From NCBI RefSeq assembly GCF_026626665.1, contig NZ_JAPNKE010000002.1, positions 7,789,168 through 7,853,167 of the forward strand: a stretch of 64,000 nt of DNA, given 5' to 3'. The DNA is from Nannocystis pusilla. Its GTDB lineage: Bacteria; Myxococcota_A; Polyangia; Nannocystales; Nannocystaceae. Under the pieces are notes generated by a model. It was not told the origin of the DNA. It was given only the letters and a program-made list of their open reading frames with translations, and made no database searches. Both the position numbers and the translations under genes were made by a program. Shown here piece by piece: positions 47,102 to 57,237 of this stretch. Within the stretch, counting starts at the first letter, position 1. Each line of letters starts with the position of its first letter.

Positions 47102-47119
47102 TGCCCTCGCGGACGGCGC

Positions 47120-49057
47120 TCACTGCGGGTTGATGATCTTGAGCCGCATGCCGCCGGGGTAGGCGTAGGACGTCACGCCGGTGTAGCCGACGCTGACGAT
47201 GCCGAACGGCTCGTCGCTCTCGGCGAGGTGGCCGCCCTGGCTGATCTTCCAGTCGGACACCTCGTAGTTGCCGACCGTGTAGTAGCCGCCGACGGTCGCG
47301 CCGTCGACCTTGACGTCGGCGCCGCCCTTGACGCGGATGACCTGGACGTAGTCGGCGGAGTAGCCGGTGCCGGTGGCGAACGCGTAGCGGTCGAGGAACT
47401 GCTCGACGGGGATCATCTGGTACATCGCGGGGTCGCCGGTGCCGGCGCCGCCGTCCTGGCTCTCGAGGTACTGGACCGGCAGGAACGGCTTGTCGCCCGA
47501 GAACATGAAGCTGGTGTTGTTGGGCACCACGATGTCCTTGTACTGGCCCTTGTTGATGGTGAAGGGCGTACCGGGCTGGACGGGGTCGGTCGAGACGGTG
47601 GTGCCGTCCTCGCCGGCGAACACGCGCCAGTAGTGCTTCTCGTTGCCGCGGTCGGGCGAGTGGGCGCCGACGTAGGTCTTACCCCAGTAGTCGAGGGGCA
47701 GCATCTGCTCCTCGATGTGGTCGCAGTAGGTGACCTGGTTGGTCGGCACGTTGACGCACTCGACGGCGCCGACGACCCAGATCGGCTTGTCGGCCTCGAT
47801 GAACGTGCCCGACACGTCGCTGCCCGTCTGCGGCCCGCGGACCTGCAGGGTGTCGAAGCGGTTCATCGTCACCTGCCCGGTCGCCCCGCCGTTGACCGCC
47901 GGCACGCCCGCGCCCGCCAGCGTGTTCTGCGGCGGCGTCCACTTGACCGTGGTGCCGTCCTGCAGCGCGATCACGTTGAAGTAGCTGGGGTACTGGTTGT
48001 GCGTGTCCTTCCACGAGGCCACGATGTAGTTCTGGCGCAGCGCGTACTCGGGCAGCAGCATCGACGCGTCGTTGGTCGCCTGCGAGCCGAGCGGCGAGTG
48101 CAGGTAGGCGATGATCGGGATGTTGCTGCTTACGCGGTAGACCCCGCCCTTGCGCAGCTCGGACTTCTTGTCGAGCGCGGCGTTGCTCATCTGGAACGTG
48201 TAGGTCATGCCCGGCGCGAGGTTGACCGGCGCGCCCTGGGGCTGCTCGACGTTCTGGCCGTTCGGCACGAAGTACAGCTGGACCTGCGCCGTCTTGGTCG
48301 GGTGCGTGTTGCCGACGATCAGCGAGTCCGCCTGGCCGTCGTTGAAGTTGTCCATCTTTTGGCCGAGGAACGAGCAGCCGACCGAGCTCGGGCTTGTCTG
48401 CACGAGGTCGCACAGCTCGGTACAGCCGCCGAAGTCGCACTGCTGGGTCGCGCTGCACGCGACCGGCGGGTCGAAGGCGTCGCCGTTGGCGTTGCAGGTC
48501 TTCTCGGCGTCGAGGCCCTCGCACAGCACCTGGCCCGGGTTGCACAGCATGGAGCCGCACGCGCCGTTCTTGCAGGTCTGGCCGTTGCCGGGGCACGGCT
48601 GCGGCTCGAAGCCCTGACAGTCGTCGCTGCACACGAGGATCTGGTCGCCCTCGCAGCCGTTGAGGTCGCCCGGGTTGCACACGCACGGGCCGGCGGTCGT
48701 GTCGGTGTCGCTCGTGGTGGTGGTGGAGGTTGTCGTGGTCCCGGAGACCGGCCCGGTGGTGTCGGTGGTCGAGGTCGAGACGTCGGTGGTGCTCACCGTG
48801 CTCGCGTTGGTGGTCGAGGTGTCGGTCGTGCCCTCGCTCGCGCTGGCGGTGCCGGTCCCCTCGGTGGTGGCCGCCGTGGAGGTCGGCGTGTCGCTCGTCG
48901 AGGTCGGCGTGTCGGTGGTCCCCGGAGTGGTCGTCGCCTCCGTCTGGCCCGTCACGTTCGTCGCCGACACGGCCGTCGTCGCCCCGTCGTCGCCACACGC
49001 AGGCAGCAGTACGGCCGCCGTCAACCCAAGCTTGAACAAGTCTTCCCGCTTCAGCAT
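47120..49057 (-). CDS. IgGFc-binding-domain Thr-linker lipoprotein
   Basis: 645 aa. Signal MLKREDLFKLGLTAAVLLPA, lipobox LPAC, then about 100 residues of Thr/Ser/Asp/Ala linker, a Cys-rich segment (CVCNPGDLNGCEGDQILVC, QCDFGGCTELC) and a large beta domain with TFQMSNAALDKKSELRKGGV, YLHSPLGSQATNDASMLLPE and IVASWKDTHNQYPSYFNVIA. The last stretch matches the IgGFc-binding N-terminal domain of bacterial surface proteins (ATNDASMLLP, W...F). A cell-surface adhesive or binding role is inferred. ATG 49057 chosen as start of the signal; GTG 49075 is the alternative. Confidence 0.8.
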   Translation of the reverse strand: MLKREDLFKLGLTAAVLLPACGDDGATTAVSATNVTGQTEATTTPGTTDTPTSTSDTPTSTAATTEGTGTASASEGTTDTSTTNASTVSTTDVSTSTTDTTGPVSGTTTTSTTTTSDTDTTAGPCVCNPGDLNGCEGDQILVCSDDCQGFEPQPCPGNGQTCKNGACGSMLCNPGQVLCEGLDAEKTCNANGDAFDPPVACSATQQCDFGGCTELCDLVQTSPSSVGCSFLGQKMDNFNDGQADSLIVGNTHPTKTAQVQLYFVPNGQNVEQPQGAPVNLAPGMTYTFQMSNAALDKKSELRKGGVYRVSSNIPIIAYLHSPLGSQATNDASMLLPEYALRQNYIVASWKDTHNQYPSYFNVIALQDGTTVKWTPPQNTLAGAGVPAVNGGATGQVTMNRFDTLQVRGPQTGSDVSGTFIEADKPIWVVGAVECVNVPTNQVTYCDHIEEQMLPLDYWGKTYVGAHSPDRGNEKHYWRVFAGEDGTTVSTDPVQPGTPFTINKGQYKDIVVPNNTSFMFSGDKPFLPVQYLESQDGGAGTGDPAMYQMIPVEQFLDRYAFATGTGYSADYVQVIRVKGGADVKVDGATVGGYYTVGNYEVSDWKISQGGHLAESDEPFGIVSVGYTGVTSYAYPGGMRLKIINPQ

Positions 49058-49551
49058 CAGCCACGTGTGCCACACACCGCCGAGCCGCTCAAACGCAAAG
49101 TGGCGGCGCAGCAGTCCGAGCAGTCACGCGCGCGCGACCGGGGGGTCCGCCGGCCTGCATGTGTGGCCGTACGCGCGCTCGCGACCCGTGCGCTCGCTCG
49201 CAGCTCCGCGTCTGCGGGTCGACGGCGACATGCGTCGACGCTTGCACATGTCCCTCGGGGCACATGGCGCTCGGGACAGACAAGGGCGCCCCGCAGCTCG
49301 CGTGGCGCGCGCTGCGGGGCCCTATCTGTCCTTCAAGACATCTTATGGAACGGCCGTGCGCGGCGCGGATCTGCCGCGGGGCGCGCGCCACGTGACCTGG
49401 CCCGTGGCCGTCACGCGACGCGGTGCGCGGCGGTCGTCATCGACCCGCGCACGGCTGAACTCGTCGCTCGCAGCACCGCGGGCTCGTGGAAGCGTCCGCG
49501 GTGCGCCCTCCGGCGCGCCGTCCCGCGCGGGACAGCGCGGCGCGGGGCGCC
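49058..49551. other. Intergenic region with palindromes
   Basis: No gene seen between the surface lipoprotein and the DUF1328 gene. Contains a near copy with one extra base (CATGTCC-CTCG-GGGCACATG at 49247-49266) and TGTCC-TTCA-AGACA at 49327-49340. Confidence 0.55.
49327..49340. repeat. TGTCC-N4-AGACA palindrome
   Basis: One mismatch at the loop-closing pair; intergenic. Confidence 0.65.
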
Positions 49552-49728
49552 TCAGCCGGCGATCTTCTTGCCCGCCACGAGGCCGGCGACCAGCATCACC
49601 GCGAAGATCACGATGAAGATGAAGAACAGCACCTGCGCGATGTCGGAGGCGGCGTTGGCGACACCGCCGAAGCCGAAGATCGCAGCGATGATCGAGATGA
49701 TGAAGAAGACGACGGCCCAACGAAGCAT
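49552..49728 (-). CDS. DUF1328 small membrane protein (YtjA family)
   Basis: 58 aa: MLRWAVVFFIISIIAAIFGF, GGVANAASDIAQVLFFIFIV, IFAVMLVAGLVAGKKIAG, two membrane helices with the DUF1328 pattern (LRWA...IAA..GFGG.A..A..IA..LF.IF). GGAGG lies eight bases before ATG 49728. Such proteins are induced by envelope or general stress and are commonly found beside csbD genes, as here. Confidence 0.9.
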   Translation of the reverse strand: MLRWAVVFFIISIIAAIFGFGGVANAASDIAQVLFFIFIVIFAVMLVAGLVAGKKIAG

Positions 49729-49749
49729 TGTTTTTTCCTCCTACGGATA

Positions 49750-49777
49750 TTAATAGGCAGGTCGGGCGGCCGGGCAA
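49750..49777 (-). promoter_or_regulatory. Sigma-70-like promoter of the DUF1328 gene
   Basis: On the minus strand TTGCCC (49777-49772), 16 bases, TATTAA (49755-49750), about 10 bases before GGAGG. An AT-rich island in otherwise GC-rich sequence. Confidence 0.5.
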
Positions 49778-49905
49778 CGATGCTATCGCCATTTTGATCA
49801 TCTCATTATGCACAATCAACCCCGGCGCGTCGATTCTCAGGGCAGCGAGCCCAGCACGTACGTGCCAGAATTCAGGCTCCTACGGGCTTCTGGCCCTTAA
49901 AGGGA

Positions 49906-49943
49906 CCGCGCCCGCCCCCGATTGCACGAGGGGGCAGGCGCGG
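49906..49943 (-). terminator. Strong GC hairpin after csbD
   Basis: Fourteen-base arms (49906-49919 and 49930-49943) with one mismatch, ten-base loop, about 40 bases downstream of the csbD stop. No U-tract, but CCCTTTAAGGG follows on the minus strand. Likely ends the csbD transcript ahead of the DUF1328 promoter. Confidence 0.55.
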
Positions 49944-49982
49944 TGATTCAGCCGGCGGCCACATGTCGCCGGCGCTTCGTTG

Positions 49983-50183
49983 CTATGGCAGATGGAGGTC
50001 CTCGAGTTTGCGTTGAATCGCCTCCTTTCCGTCGCCGAAGCGCTCCTGAATGATGCCGTACAGCTTGTCGGCCGAGCCCTCTGCCTTGAGGAAATCGTCG
50101 TCGGTAAGCTCGCCCCAGATCCGCTTGGCCTTGCCCTTGATCTGGTCCCACTTACCCTGCGCCTGATCCTGATTGATGGCCAT
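49983..50183 (-). CDS. csbD: CsbD-family stress protein
   Basis: 66 aa, MAINQDQAQGKWDQIKGKAK, RIWGELTDDDFLKAEGSADK, LYGIIQERFGDGKEAIQRKL. The NxDxxxGKWxxxKGxxKxxWGxLTDDD pattern is diagnostic. General stress protein of unknown mechanism (sigma-B regulon in Bacillus). ATG 50183 begins the motif; upstream residues in the same frame are Arg-rich noise. Confidence 0.95.
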   Translation of the reverse strand: MAINQDQAQGKWDQIKGKAKRIWGELTDDDFLKAEGSADKLYGIIQERFGDGKEAIQRKLEDLHLP

Positions 50184-50591
50184 GTTTCGTTCTCTGCTCC
50201 TGTTCACAGTCTGATCGCGGTTGCCCCTCGGGCGAACTGGCCTACGCCCTTTGAACGTCGTTATTTCGGCTCTAGCGGGCGATCTGGGCGGGCGCGGCAG
50301 GCGACGCGGCGAGCGCGCAGGCCTACGGCGCGCATGCCGCAGGATTCCGGCGAATGCACCACCTGTCCTTGCGGGCATGCAGCGCAAACGCGAGGGCCGC
50401 GTGGACGCCTCGCTAGCCCGGATTTCTCACCACGGGTTAGCAGCGCCTGCCGAGCGGTTGTTGAGCGGCTTGGCGGGCGAACTCGCGGGCGGTGATGACG
50501 TGGGCGAGGGCTGCGCTTGTCATGCTGTCGGGATCGCGCGAGATCGAGCTGTAAGCCGGATTACAAGGCTGGCGACGCTTTCTGAGCCACA

Positions 50592-50605
50592 TGTCCATGA
50601 GGACA
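50592..50605. repeat. TGTCC-N4-GGACA palindrome inside IS1380
   Basis: Perfect stem, loop ATGA, inside the insertion sequence downstream of the transposase stop. Confidence 0.85.
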
Positions 50606-50661
50606 GACGAGCCCCGGCGCGCAGCGCGGCGCACCGCTGAGACGGAGGTTGTCGAGGGGCG

Positions 50662-52116
50662 TCAGGGTCTCATGACGTGATGTCGGTGGAGGTTCTCGAG
50701 GGCCCGCCACCACACCTGCTGGAGCGGGAAAACCGAGCTGAGGGAGACGCGGATCCGGCGGACCGAGGTGGTGACGATGGCGCCGATCTTGAGCAGCTTC
50801 GTGCGGATGGTGGAGACCTGGGCGTGGGCGAGCTCGGTGCCGGCGAGAGCGAGGCGGCGGAGCTCGTTGAGGATCATGTAGGCGACGGACGAGAGCCACA
50901 GGCGGAGCTGGTTGGCACGCAGCGTGTGGGCGCTGGTGCGGTCGGCGAAGAGGCCGAGTTGCTGCTCTTTGATGCGGTTCTCCATGTCACCGCGGGCGCA
51001 GTAGAGGTCTTCGTAGAGCGTGCGCGCGTCGTACTCGTCGCTCGACAGATTGGTGGCGACGAAGCGCGGGTTCTCCTTGTCCGTCGTGTACTCGGCCTTG
51101 CCGATAACTCGACGCTCGCAGGACCAGGAACGGGTGGTCTCGTAGCGAAAGTCCTTGAAGACGCGCGCGTTCTTGCCGGTCTGCTCGGAGAGGGCGCGGG
51201 CCTGCTTCATTTCGTCCTCGATCTCGGCGATCAGGCGCGAGTTCTTCTGCAGGCCGAGGACGAAGAAGAGGCCGTTGTCCTCGCACCAACGCATGACCTC
51301 GTCGCGGCAGAAGCCGGAGTCGCCGCGCACGATGATCCGGACGTCGGGCCAGCGCGCGAGGAGCTGCCCGACGATCCGCTCGAGCTCCTCGAGCGCGCCG
51401 CTGACCGGCTGCTTGTCGGCCGTGTTCAGCGCAGCGCCGAGGAGGAAGTCGCCGCAGAAGACGTACAGCGGAAGGTAGCAGTAGCTGTCGTAGAAGCCGT
51501 GGAAGAAGCGGCCCTCCTGCTGGCCGTGTACGGGGTCGTCCGTCGCGTCGAGATCGAGGATGAGCTCGGCCGGCGGCCGGTCATGCGCGGCGAGGAAGGT
51601 GTCGACGAAGAGGCGCTGGATGCCGTGGTCGTCGTAGCTGCTCTTCTTGTAGCGCTCGTCGCCGGCCACGATCGGCCTCGCCAGCTCCAGACGGTTCAGC
51701 GTGCTCTTGCCGGCCAGCGCGTGACCCCGGTCGCGCTCCCGCTTGCGCTGCTCGCCCGTCGGGTCGGCCTTGCCCACCGCAAGCGCCAACAGGGCGTCGT
51801 CGCGGAGCGTGTCGTGGTCGTTCAGATCCTCGTAGCCGCACAGCAAGCCCAGCACGCGCTGCGCGAGCAGTTCCTCGACGGTGTGCTCGATGCGGCTCGA
51901 ATCTCGGTGGTCCCGGAAGCAGGCCGCGAAGCGTCGGAACACTCCTGAACTCTTGGTCAGCTCGCGCAGCAGCAGCAAGCCGCCGTCCGAGCTGACCCGC
52001 CCGGCGTCGAAGGCGGCCTCGACTCGCCGCCGCCCGGCGGGTTGAAAGTCGAACTCGGTGCGGATACACCTTGTCGTGTTCCGGCCGTACCCCTGGGTGA
52101 CAGGCAATCGTTTCAC
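50662..52116 (-). CDS. IS1380-family transposase
   Basis: 484 aa. N-terminal SSDGGLLLLRELTKSSGVFR and AQRVLGLLCGYEDLNDHDTL, DDE-type core with Asp in LILDLDATDDPVHGQQEG and VRGDSGFCRDEVMRWCEDN, and the late YCARGDMENRIKEQQLGLFA containing the catalytic Glu. All as in IS1380/IS942-type transposases. Frame intact. Confidence 0.95.
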   Translation of the reverse strand: MKRLPVTQGYGRNTTRCIRTEFDFQPAGRRRVEAAFDAGRVSSDGGLLLLRELTKSSGVFRRFAACFRDHRDSSRIEHTVEELLAQRVLGLLCGYEDLNDHDTLRDDALLALAVGKADPTGEQRKRERDRGHALAGKSTLNRLELARPIVAGDERYKKSSYDDHGIQRLFVDTFLAAHDRPPAELILDLDATDDPVHGQQEGRFFHGFYDSYCYLPLYVFCGDFLLGAALNTADKQPVSGALEELERIVGQLLARWPDVRIIVRGDSGFCRDEVMRWCEDNGLFFVLGLQKNSRLIAEIEDEMKQARALSEQTGKNARVFKDFRYETTRSWSCERRVIGKAEYTTDKENPRFVATNLSSDEYDARTLYEDLYCARGDMENRIKEQQLGLFADRTSAHTLRANQLRLWLSSVAYMILNELRRLALAGTELAHAQVSTIRTKLLKIGAIVTTSVRRIRVSLSSVFPLQQVWWRALENLHRHHVMRP

Positions 52117-52208
52117 ACCCGCTCTAACTCGGGATGTACGGCCGGAATTCCTATCCGTGGTGAGAAATCCGGGCTAGCGCCGACGCGGCCCTGGCTCCCG
52201 GCGAAGGC

Positions 52209-55200
52209 TCAGCGGGTCGTGTCGACCTGCGCCGTCTGCTTCGTCGGCGTCGTCTTGGGCGGCGGGTGGTGCTCGGGGTCGCGGATCGGGGGCAGCTTCT
52301 CGGCGCCGGTGCGGCCGAAGGTGCGACGCCAGAACACGTCGAGGCCGCCGACGGCGGCGTCGCCGAAGAAGGTCTCCACCGACCACTGCGGCTTGAAGCG
52401 GTACTCGAACGAGCCCTCGATGCGGTTGGTCCGGATCGGCGCGTTGTGGTGGTAGGTGGTCTCGGCGTAGATCTTCTTCGTCAGGTGCTTGCCGACGCTC
52501 AGCACCGGCTGCGTCACGTCGTCGGCGAAGCCGAACTTGATGCGGTCGATGCCGAGCTTCTGGTCGGCGAAGCGCGACAGCGTCGGGTTGCTGAAGTTGA
52601 CGAGCAGGCCGGCCGCGCTGGCCTGCGTCTTCTTCGGGTCGCTCTCCTGCGTGTCGGCGGTGCCGGTCAGCAGCAGCGCGAAGATCTGCCCCTCGGTCAG
52701 CGACGGGCGCGAGCGCAGCTTGAGCTCGGGCCGGCTGAGGCGGCCGCGGATCGCCACGGTCACCTCGGCCTGCGGCGTGGTCGTGTCGGCGGTGAGGTCG
52801 AGGTACGGGTCGACCGTCGTGCCGTCCTCCGGCAGGAATACGCGGCCCTGGTCGATGGTGAAGCGGTTGCCGAGCAGTTCGAAGCGGCCGCGGTCGGAGC
52901 GGAAGCCGCCGGTGACCTCGGCCTTTTCGCCCTTGCGGTGCAGCGCCAGCGCGCCGCTCCAGTTCATGTCCATCGACACGCCCTTGATATGGACCGGCTG
53001 CTTGAGCCGCACCTCGAGGTCGAGGTGGCTGTTCTCGACGTCGGCCGTCGGCGGGGTCTTCGACGGCGGCAGCGTGCGCTCCTCGGCGAGCACCACCGCC
53101 GACTCCTTGTCGCTCGCCGCGGCCGCCTGGCTGCCGAGCGCCGCCTGCAGCTCGGGCAGCGGCCCGGTGACGATCTTGACGTGCTCGTTCTCCGGCAGCG
53201 GGTCGGGCGCGCGCGTCGTCAGGTCGGACACCCACACCTCGGCGCCGTCGACGTCGATCGCCACGCCGAGCCCCTCCGCGCTGCGCTTGACGTCGGCGCG
53301 CACGTGAGTGTCGACGATCATCTGCGGCAGGCCCGGACGGACCACCGGGAAGCTGCGCAGGGTGAGGTCGGCGTCGGCGTCGATCTTGCCGCCGCTGGCG
53401 AACTTGACCCCGCCGGTGGCCTTGAGCCGACCCTCGCCGCTGGTCGCGGTGAGGCTGGTCAGCTTGACCTCCGGGCCGTCGGCGTCGATCTGGAAGTTCA
53501 GGTCGCGGAACCGCTGCTGCAGCGCCACCACCGTCACGCCGCCCTTCTGCAGCCGCGCCTGTCCGCGCAGCTTCGGCTTGCCGATCACGCCGCTGGCGGT
53601 GACCTCGCTCGAGAAGAAGCCGGTGAAGTCGTAGATCGCCTCGGGGAAGAAGCCGCTGAGGTAGCGGAGGTCGGTCGCGTTCGCCTTGAGCTCGCCGCGC
53701 AGCGGCGCGTCGGTCAGCTTGGCCTGCTTGGCGCGCAGCTCGGGGATCGACGCCTTGGTGTCGACCGCGAACTCAAGCCTGCCCTTCTCGGTGCGCCGGC
53801 CGAGGCTGCCGCGCACCGCCTGCTTGGCGTCGTCGACGTCGGCCTGGATCTTCAGCGGCAGCCCGCCCAGCACCTTGTGGCCGATCTCGCCGCTGACGAG
53901 GGCCTTGCCGCGCACGTGCTCGGCGTCCATCTCGGCCTGGGCGTGGATGTTCAGGGCCACCAGCGCCTGCTGCGGCAGCGGGCTGAACGGCTCGAGCGCG
54001 TCGTGGTCGAGCTTCTCGATGGCGAGCTTGACCTTGCCCGGCCGCTCGGTCGCCCACGCGAACTCGCCCGAGCGCAGGTCGACGTCGAGCGGCACCCGGC
54101 CCGACAGCTCGAGGGTCGTGATCTTGCCCATGCGGCCGTGCGCGTCGACCTTGGCCAGGCCGTCGCGGAATTCGAGCTCGGCCCGCAGCGCGCCGACCGG
54201 CTGGCCCTTGAACGAAAACCTGTCCGCACGGACAGCTCCGCGCAGCTTCGGGTGACGGCCCGCGCCGTCGAAGGTGACCCCGCCGCTGATGCGCCCGCCG
54301 AGGTTGAGCCCGAGCAGCGGCTCGAGCGGCGCCAGCTCGAGCTCGCGGAGGTCGAGCATCAGCGCGTACCAGCCGTCGCGACGCCAGCGCACGCCCGAGG
54401 CGTCGAGCGCGACCGGGGCCAGCGCGCGCACCTGGAAGCGCCCGACCTGGCCGCCGCCGCCCGAGAGGTCGACCGCCGCGCCGCCGTCGCGCATGGTCGC
54501 CAGCAGCGACAGCGAGCCGAGGGCGATCCGGCGGTGCATGAGGTTCTCGCCGCGCAGCTCGGCCTGCAGCTCGGGCTTGGTGGCCGGACCGGTCATCTCG
54601 GCCCGCAGGGTCAGCTTGCCGCCGGCGTCGTGCCCCGGCGCGATCGCGTCGAGCTGGTCGGCGACGTCGATGTCGTCGAGCTGCACCAGGACCCGGTGGT
54701 CGCGCTCGCGGTGCCACGCGAAGCGGCCGCGCAGCGGGTCGAGCTCGAGCGGCACCTGCACGTCGACCTGCGCCCGCCCGCCGCTGCGGTGGAGGTCGAC
54801 CTTGCCCTGCAGCCACTCGCCGCGGTGGCTGACGCTGACCGCGACGTCGCCGACCGGCGCGCCGGCGATCGTCAGCCCCTTCGCGCGCCACTCGGTCAGC
54901 ACCCGCGGGGTCGCCAGCGGCCCGTCGGTGCCGTTGGCCTCGAACAGCACCATGCCGTCGAGCCGCCCGGCGATCTCCGGCCGCTTCACCCACTGCTGCA
55001 GCTGCGCCAGCCGCACCTCCTGGGCCCGCAGCTCGACCTTGGTGTACGCCTGGCCGATCGAACCTGTCCGCAGTGACATGTTCACATGAACAGGCACCTC
55101 TGCCCGCACCTTCAGCTCGCGCGCCAGCGGCCCGTGCAGATTGACGTCGACCTCGGCGCGGCCGCCGTCGAGGCGAGCCGCGACGTCGAGGTCGCCGAAG

Positions 55201-57216
55201 GTCTTGCCCTGGAGGCCGGCGCGGGCGATCCGCACGTCCGCCGCGACCGAAGGCGCCTCCGGGCGGCCGTGGACGCGCACGTTCGCCGAGGCGAGCCCGG
55301 CCGGCCGCAGCTTCGGCAGCAGCGGCCGCAGCCGCGCCAGCGCCAGCCCGCTGAGGTCGACCTTGATGTCGCTCGGCCCGTCGGCGTCGAGCACACCCCC
55401 GGCCGCGAGGCGCCCGCCGGCGATCTTCAGCGCCAGGTCGTCGACCTCCAGCTTCGTGCCCGACAGCACCGCCTTCGCCGGCTTCTCGAGCTCGGCGTGG
55501 AAGCCGGCGAACTCGGCCTTCAGCTTGTCGAGGTCGGCGCGCAGCTCCTGACCTGTCCGAACGGACACGTCGACCTCGGCCCCCGTGCCCGGCCCGAGCG
55601 CCCCCGCCCGCACCCGCGCGAGCAGCGGCGGCAGCGCGGCCGGCACCGGCGGCGCCACCGGCCCGGGCGCCAGCTTCTCGACGTCGAGCCGGACCTCGCC
55701 GCGATCGACGGTCTGCCCGCCGACCCGCAGCGCCTCGAGCGCGACCGCGACTGTCCCACCGGACATGCCCTGAAGGACATCCAGATCGATGCGCGCGTGG
55801 TCGACCGCCACGCCCGCGGCGTCGACCCGGCGCAGCTCGAGCGCGCCGGCGCAGCGCAGCTCCGGCCCGACGCACGCGCCGCGGCCCGAGAGCGTGCCGG
55901 CCAGGTCGGGCAGCCTGGCGAACTGACGCCCGACCCCGGCCGGGCGGGCCACGTCGATCACAGACAGGCGCCAGTCGATCTCGCGCAGCGACCCGCCCAC
56001 GGCGGTCACGTCGACCAGCGCGCCGATCCCGGCCGCGTCCAGAGCTGCCTCGAGGGACAGGTTCTTGCCGGCCGGGTCGACCACGCCGTCGACGTCGAGC
56101 GACAGCCCGCCGAGCGACGCGCACTCGGGGCAGCGCAGCCCGCCGGCCAGCGCCAGCCGCTTGCTCGGCATCTGCCGCGCGTGCAGCTCGAGCGTCGGGC
56201 GCACCCGGCCGAGCCGCGACTGCGTCCACGGCGCCAGGTCGGCGTCGACCATCATCGTGACGTCGGCCTCCGGCGTCCCGCGCCACGCGCCCGCGCCCGC
56301 GAGCCGCAGCGCCAGGTTCGGCGCCAGCGCCAGGCGGACCTCGCCCGCCATGTCCTCGGGGACACCCTCCGCCGAGACCGCCAGCTCGAGCGTCCCCGCC
56401 GGCGCCATCAGCTTCTCCACCGAGCCCGGCGGCAGGTACTCCGCCAGCAGCCCCAGCGCCGCGCGGGCCTTCACGTCGACGAGCATCCGCCACGAGCGCA
56501 CATCGAGCTGCGCCTGGGGGATCTCGATCGACGCCGCGTCCGCCACCACGCGCAATCCCTCGACCGTCGCCACCGGCGAGCCCCAGCGCGCGCAGCACCA
56601 GCTCCTCGATCTCGCGGCTCCCGAGCAGTCGCCCGCGCCCCGCGGTGATCTCCGCCTCGGCCGCGCGGCCGACCCCGCGCGCGCGCAGGTCGAGGTCGAG
56701 CGCCTCGACGATCGGCGCGCCGTCGGCGAAGTAGACCGCGCCGTCGCGCAGCTGCAGGGCCGCGGCGATGGCGAGCGGCAGGTTCGGACCTGGCGGCTCG
56801 GACATGTCCTTCGGGACATCATCACCGGGCGGCGCGATGTCGGCGAAGCTGCCGCCGGGCCCGGGCAGGTAGACGCGCGGGCGCTCGAGCACCAGCGAGT
56901 CGACCGCGAGGTCCTTGCCGAGCAGGGCCAGCGGCGACCACTCCAGCGCGAGCGCGTCGGCGGTGATCAGCGCGCGGCCCTCGCGGTCGGACAGCGTCAC
57001 GCCGCGCAGGGTGAACGAGCCCAGCAGCGAGCCCTCGGCCGCCTCGATCGCCACGCTGCCGGCGATCTTGTCGTTGTAGATCGGCAGGCCGACGCGCAGC
57101 GCGAGCCGCAGGCCGACGTTGGTGGTCAGGAGCACGACGACCGCGCCGACCACGATCGACATGAGGATCGCCAGCCCCTTCAGCGTCGTGCGTGCGATCT
57201 TCCCGAGCCTCGTCAT
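52209..57216 (-). CDS. tamB: Translocation and assembly module inner-membrane protein TamB
   Basis: About 1669 aa. N-terminal anchor TTLKGLAILMSIVVGAVVVL, then the AsmA-like VAIEAAEGSLLGSFTLRGVT and a very long beta-helical region, ending in the DUF490/TamB C-terminal domain (FTIDQGRVFLPEDGTTVDPY, QIFALLLTGTAD, VSVGKHLTKKIYAETTY). Spans the periplasm and, with TamA, moves lipids or outer-membrane proteins. One frame break at about 56580-56592 (LVLRALG to SPVATVEGLRV). Six TGTCY-type palindromes lie in frame. It starts 21 bases after tamA ends: operon tamA-tamB. Confidence 0.9.
54221..54234. repeat. TGTCC-N4-GGACA palindrome in tamB
   Basis: Perfect stem, loop GCAC; codes A-V-R-A-D on the minus strand. 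Confidence 0.75.
55065..55092. repeat. Two adjacent variant palindromes in tamB
   Basis: TGTCC-GCAG-TGACA at 55065-55078 (one mismatch) directly followed by TGTTC-ACAT-GAACA at 55079-55092, a fully compensated stem variant. Confidence 0.6.
55554..55567. repeat. TGTCC-N4-GGACA palindrome in tamB
   Basis: Perfect stem, loop GAAC; codes V-S-V-R-T-G. Confidence 0.75.
55752..55779. repeat. Two adjacent palindromes in tamB
   Basis: 55752-55765 perfect with loop CACC, and 55766-55779 TGCCC-TGAA-GGACA with one mismatch; together they code L-Q-G-M-S-G-G-T. Confidence 0.7.
56351..56364. repeat. TGTCC-N4-GGACA palindrome in tamB
   Basis: Perfect stem, loop TCGG; codes V-P-E-D-M. Confidence 0.75.
56805..56818. 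repeat. TGTCC-N4-GGACA palindrome in tamB
   Basis: Perfect stem, loop TTCG; codes V-P-K-D-M-S, nearly the same peptide as the copy at 56351. Confidence 0.75.
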
Positions 57217-57237
57217 CGCGTCCCCTGCAGCCCTTGG

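Larger units (their letters stand above)
50417..52173 (-). mobile_element. IS1380-family insertion sequence, intact, 1757 bp
   Basis: Perfect 19-base inverted repeats at the ends (left 50417-50435, right 52155-52173) beginning CCCGGATTTCTCACC, flanked by the direct repeat CTAG (50413-50416 and 52174-52177), a 4-bp target duplication as known for the family. One full transposase on the minus strand. The 220 bases between its stop and the left end are non-coding or hold only a doubtful short ORF, and contain one TGTCC palindrome. The insertion lies between csbD and tamB without breaking either. Confidence 0.93.

Noticed and set aside
49831..49950. tRNA or small RNA gene near csbD
   Set aside because: Only one strong hairpin is present; no cloverleaf and no CCA-type end. 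Read as a terminator instead.
50437..50634. Small ORF inside the IS1380 left part
   Set aside because: 65-aa frame with an Arg-rich start and no recognisable pattern; it overlaps the palindrome and may be chance.
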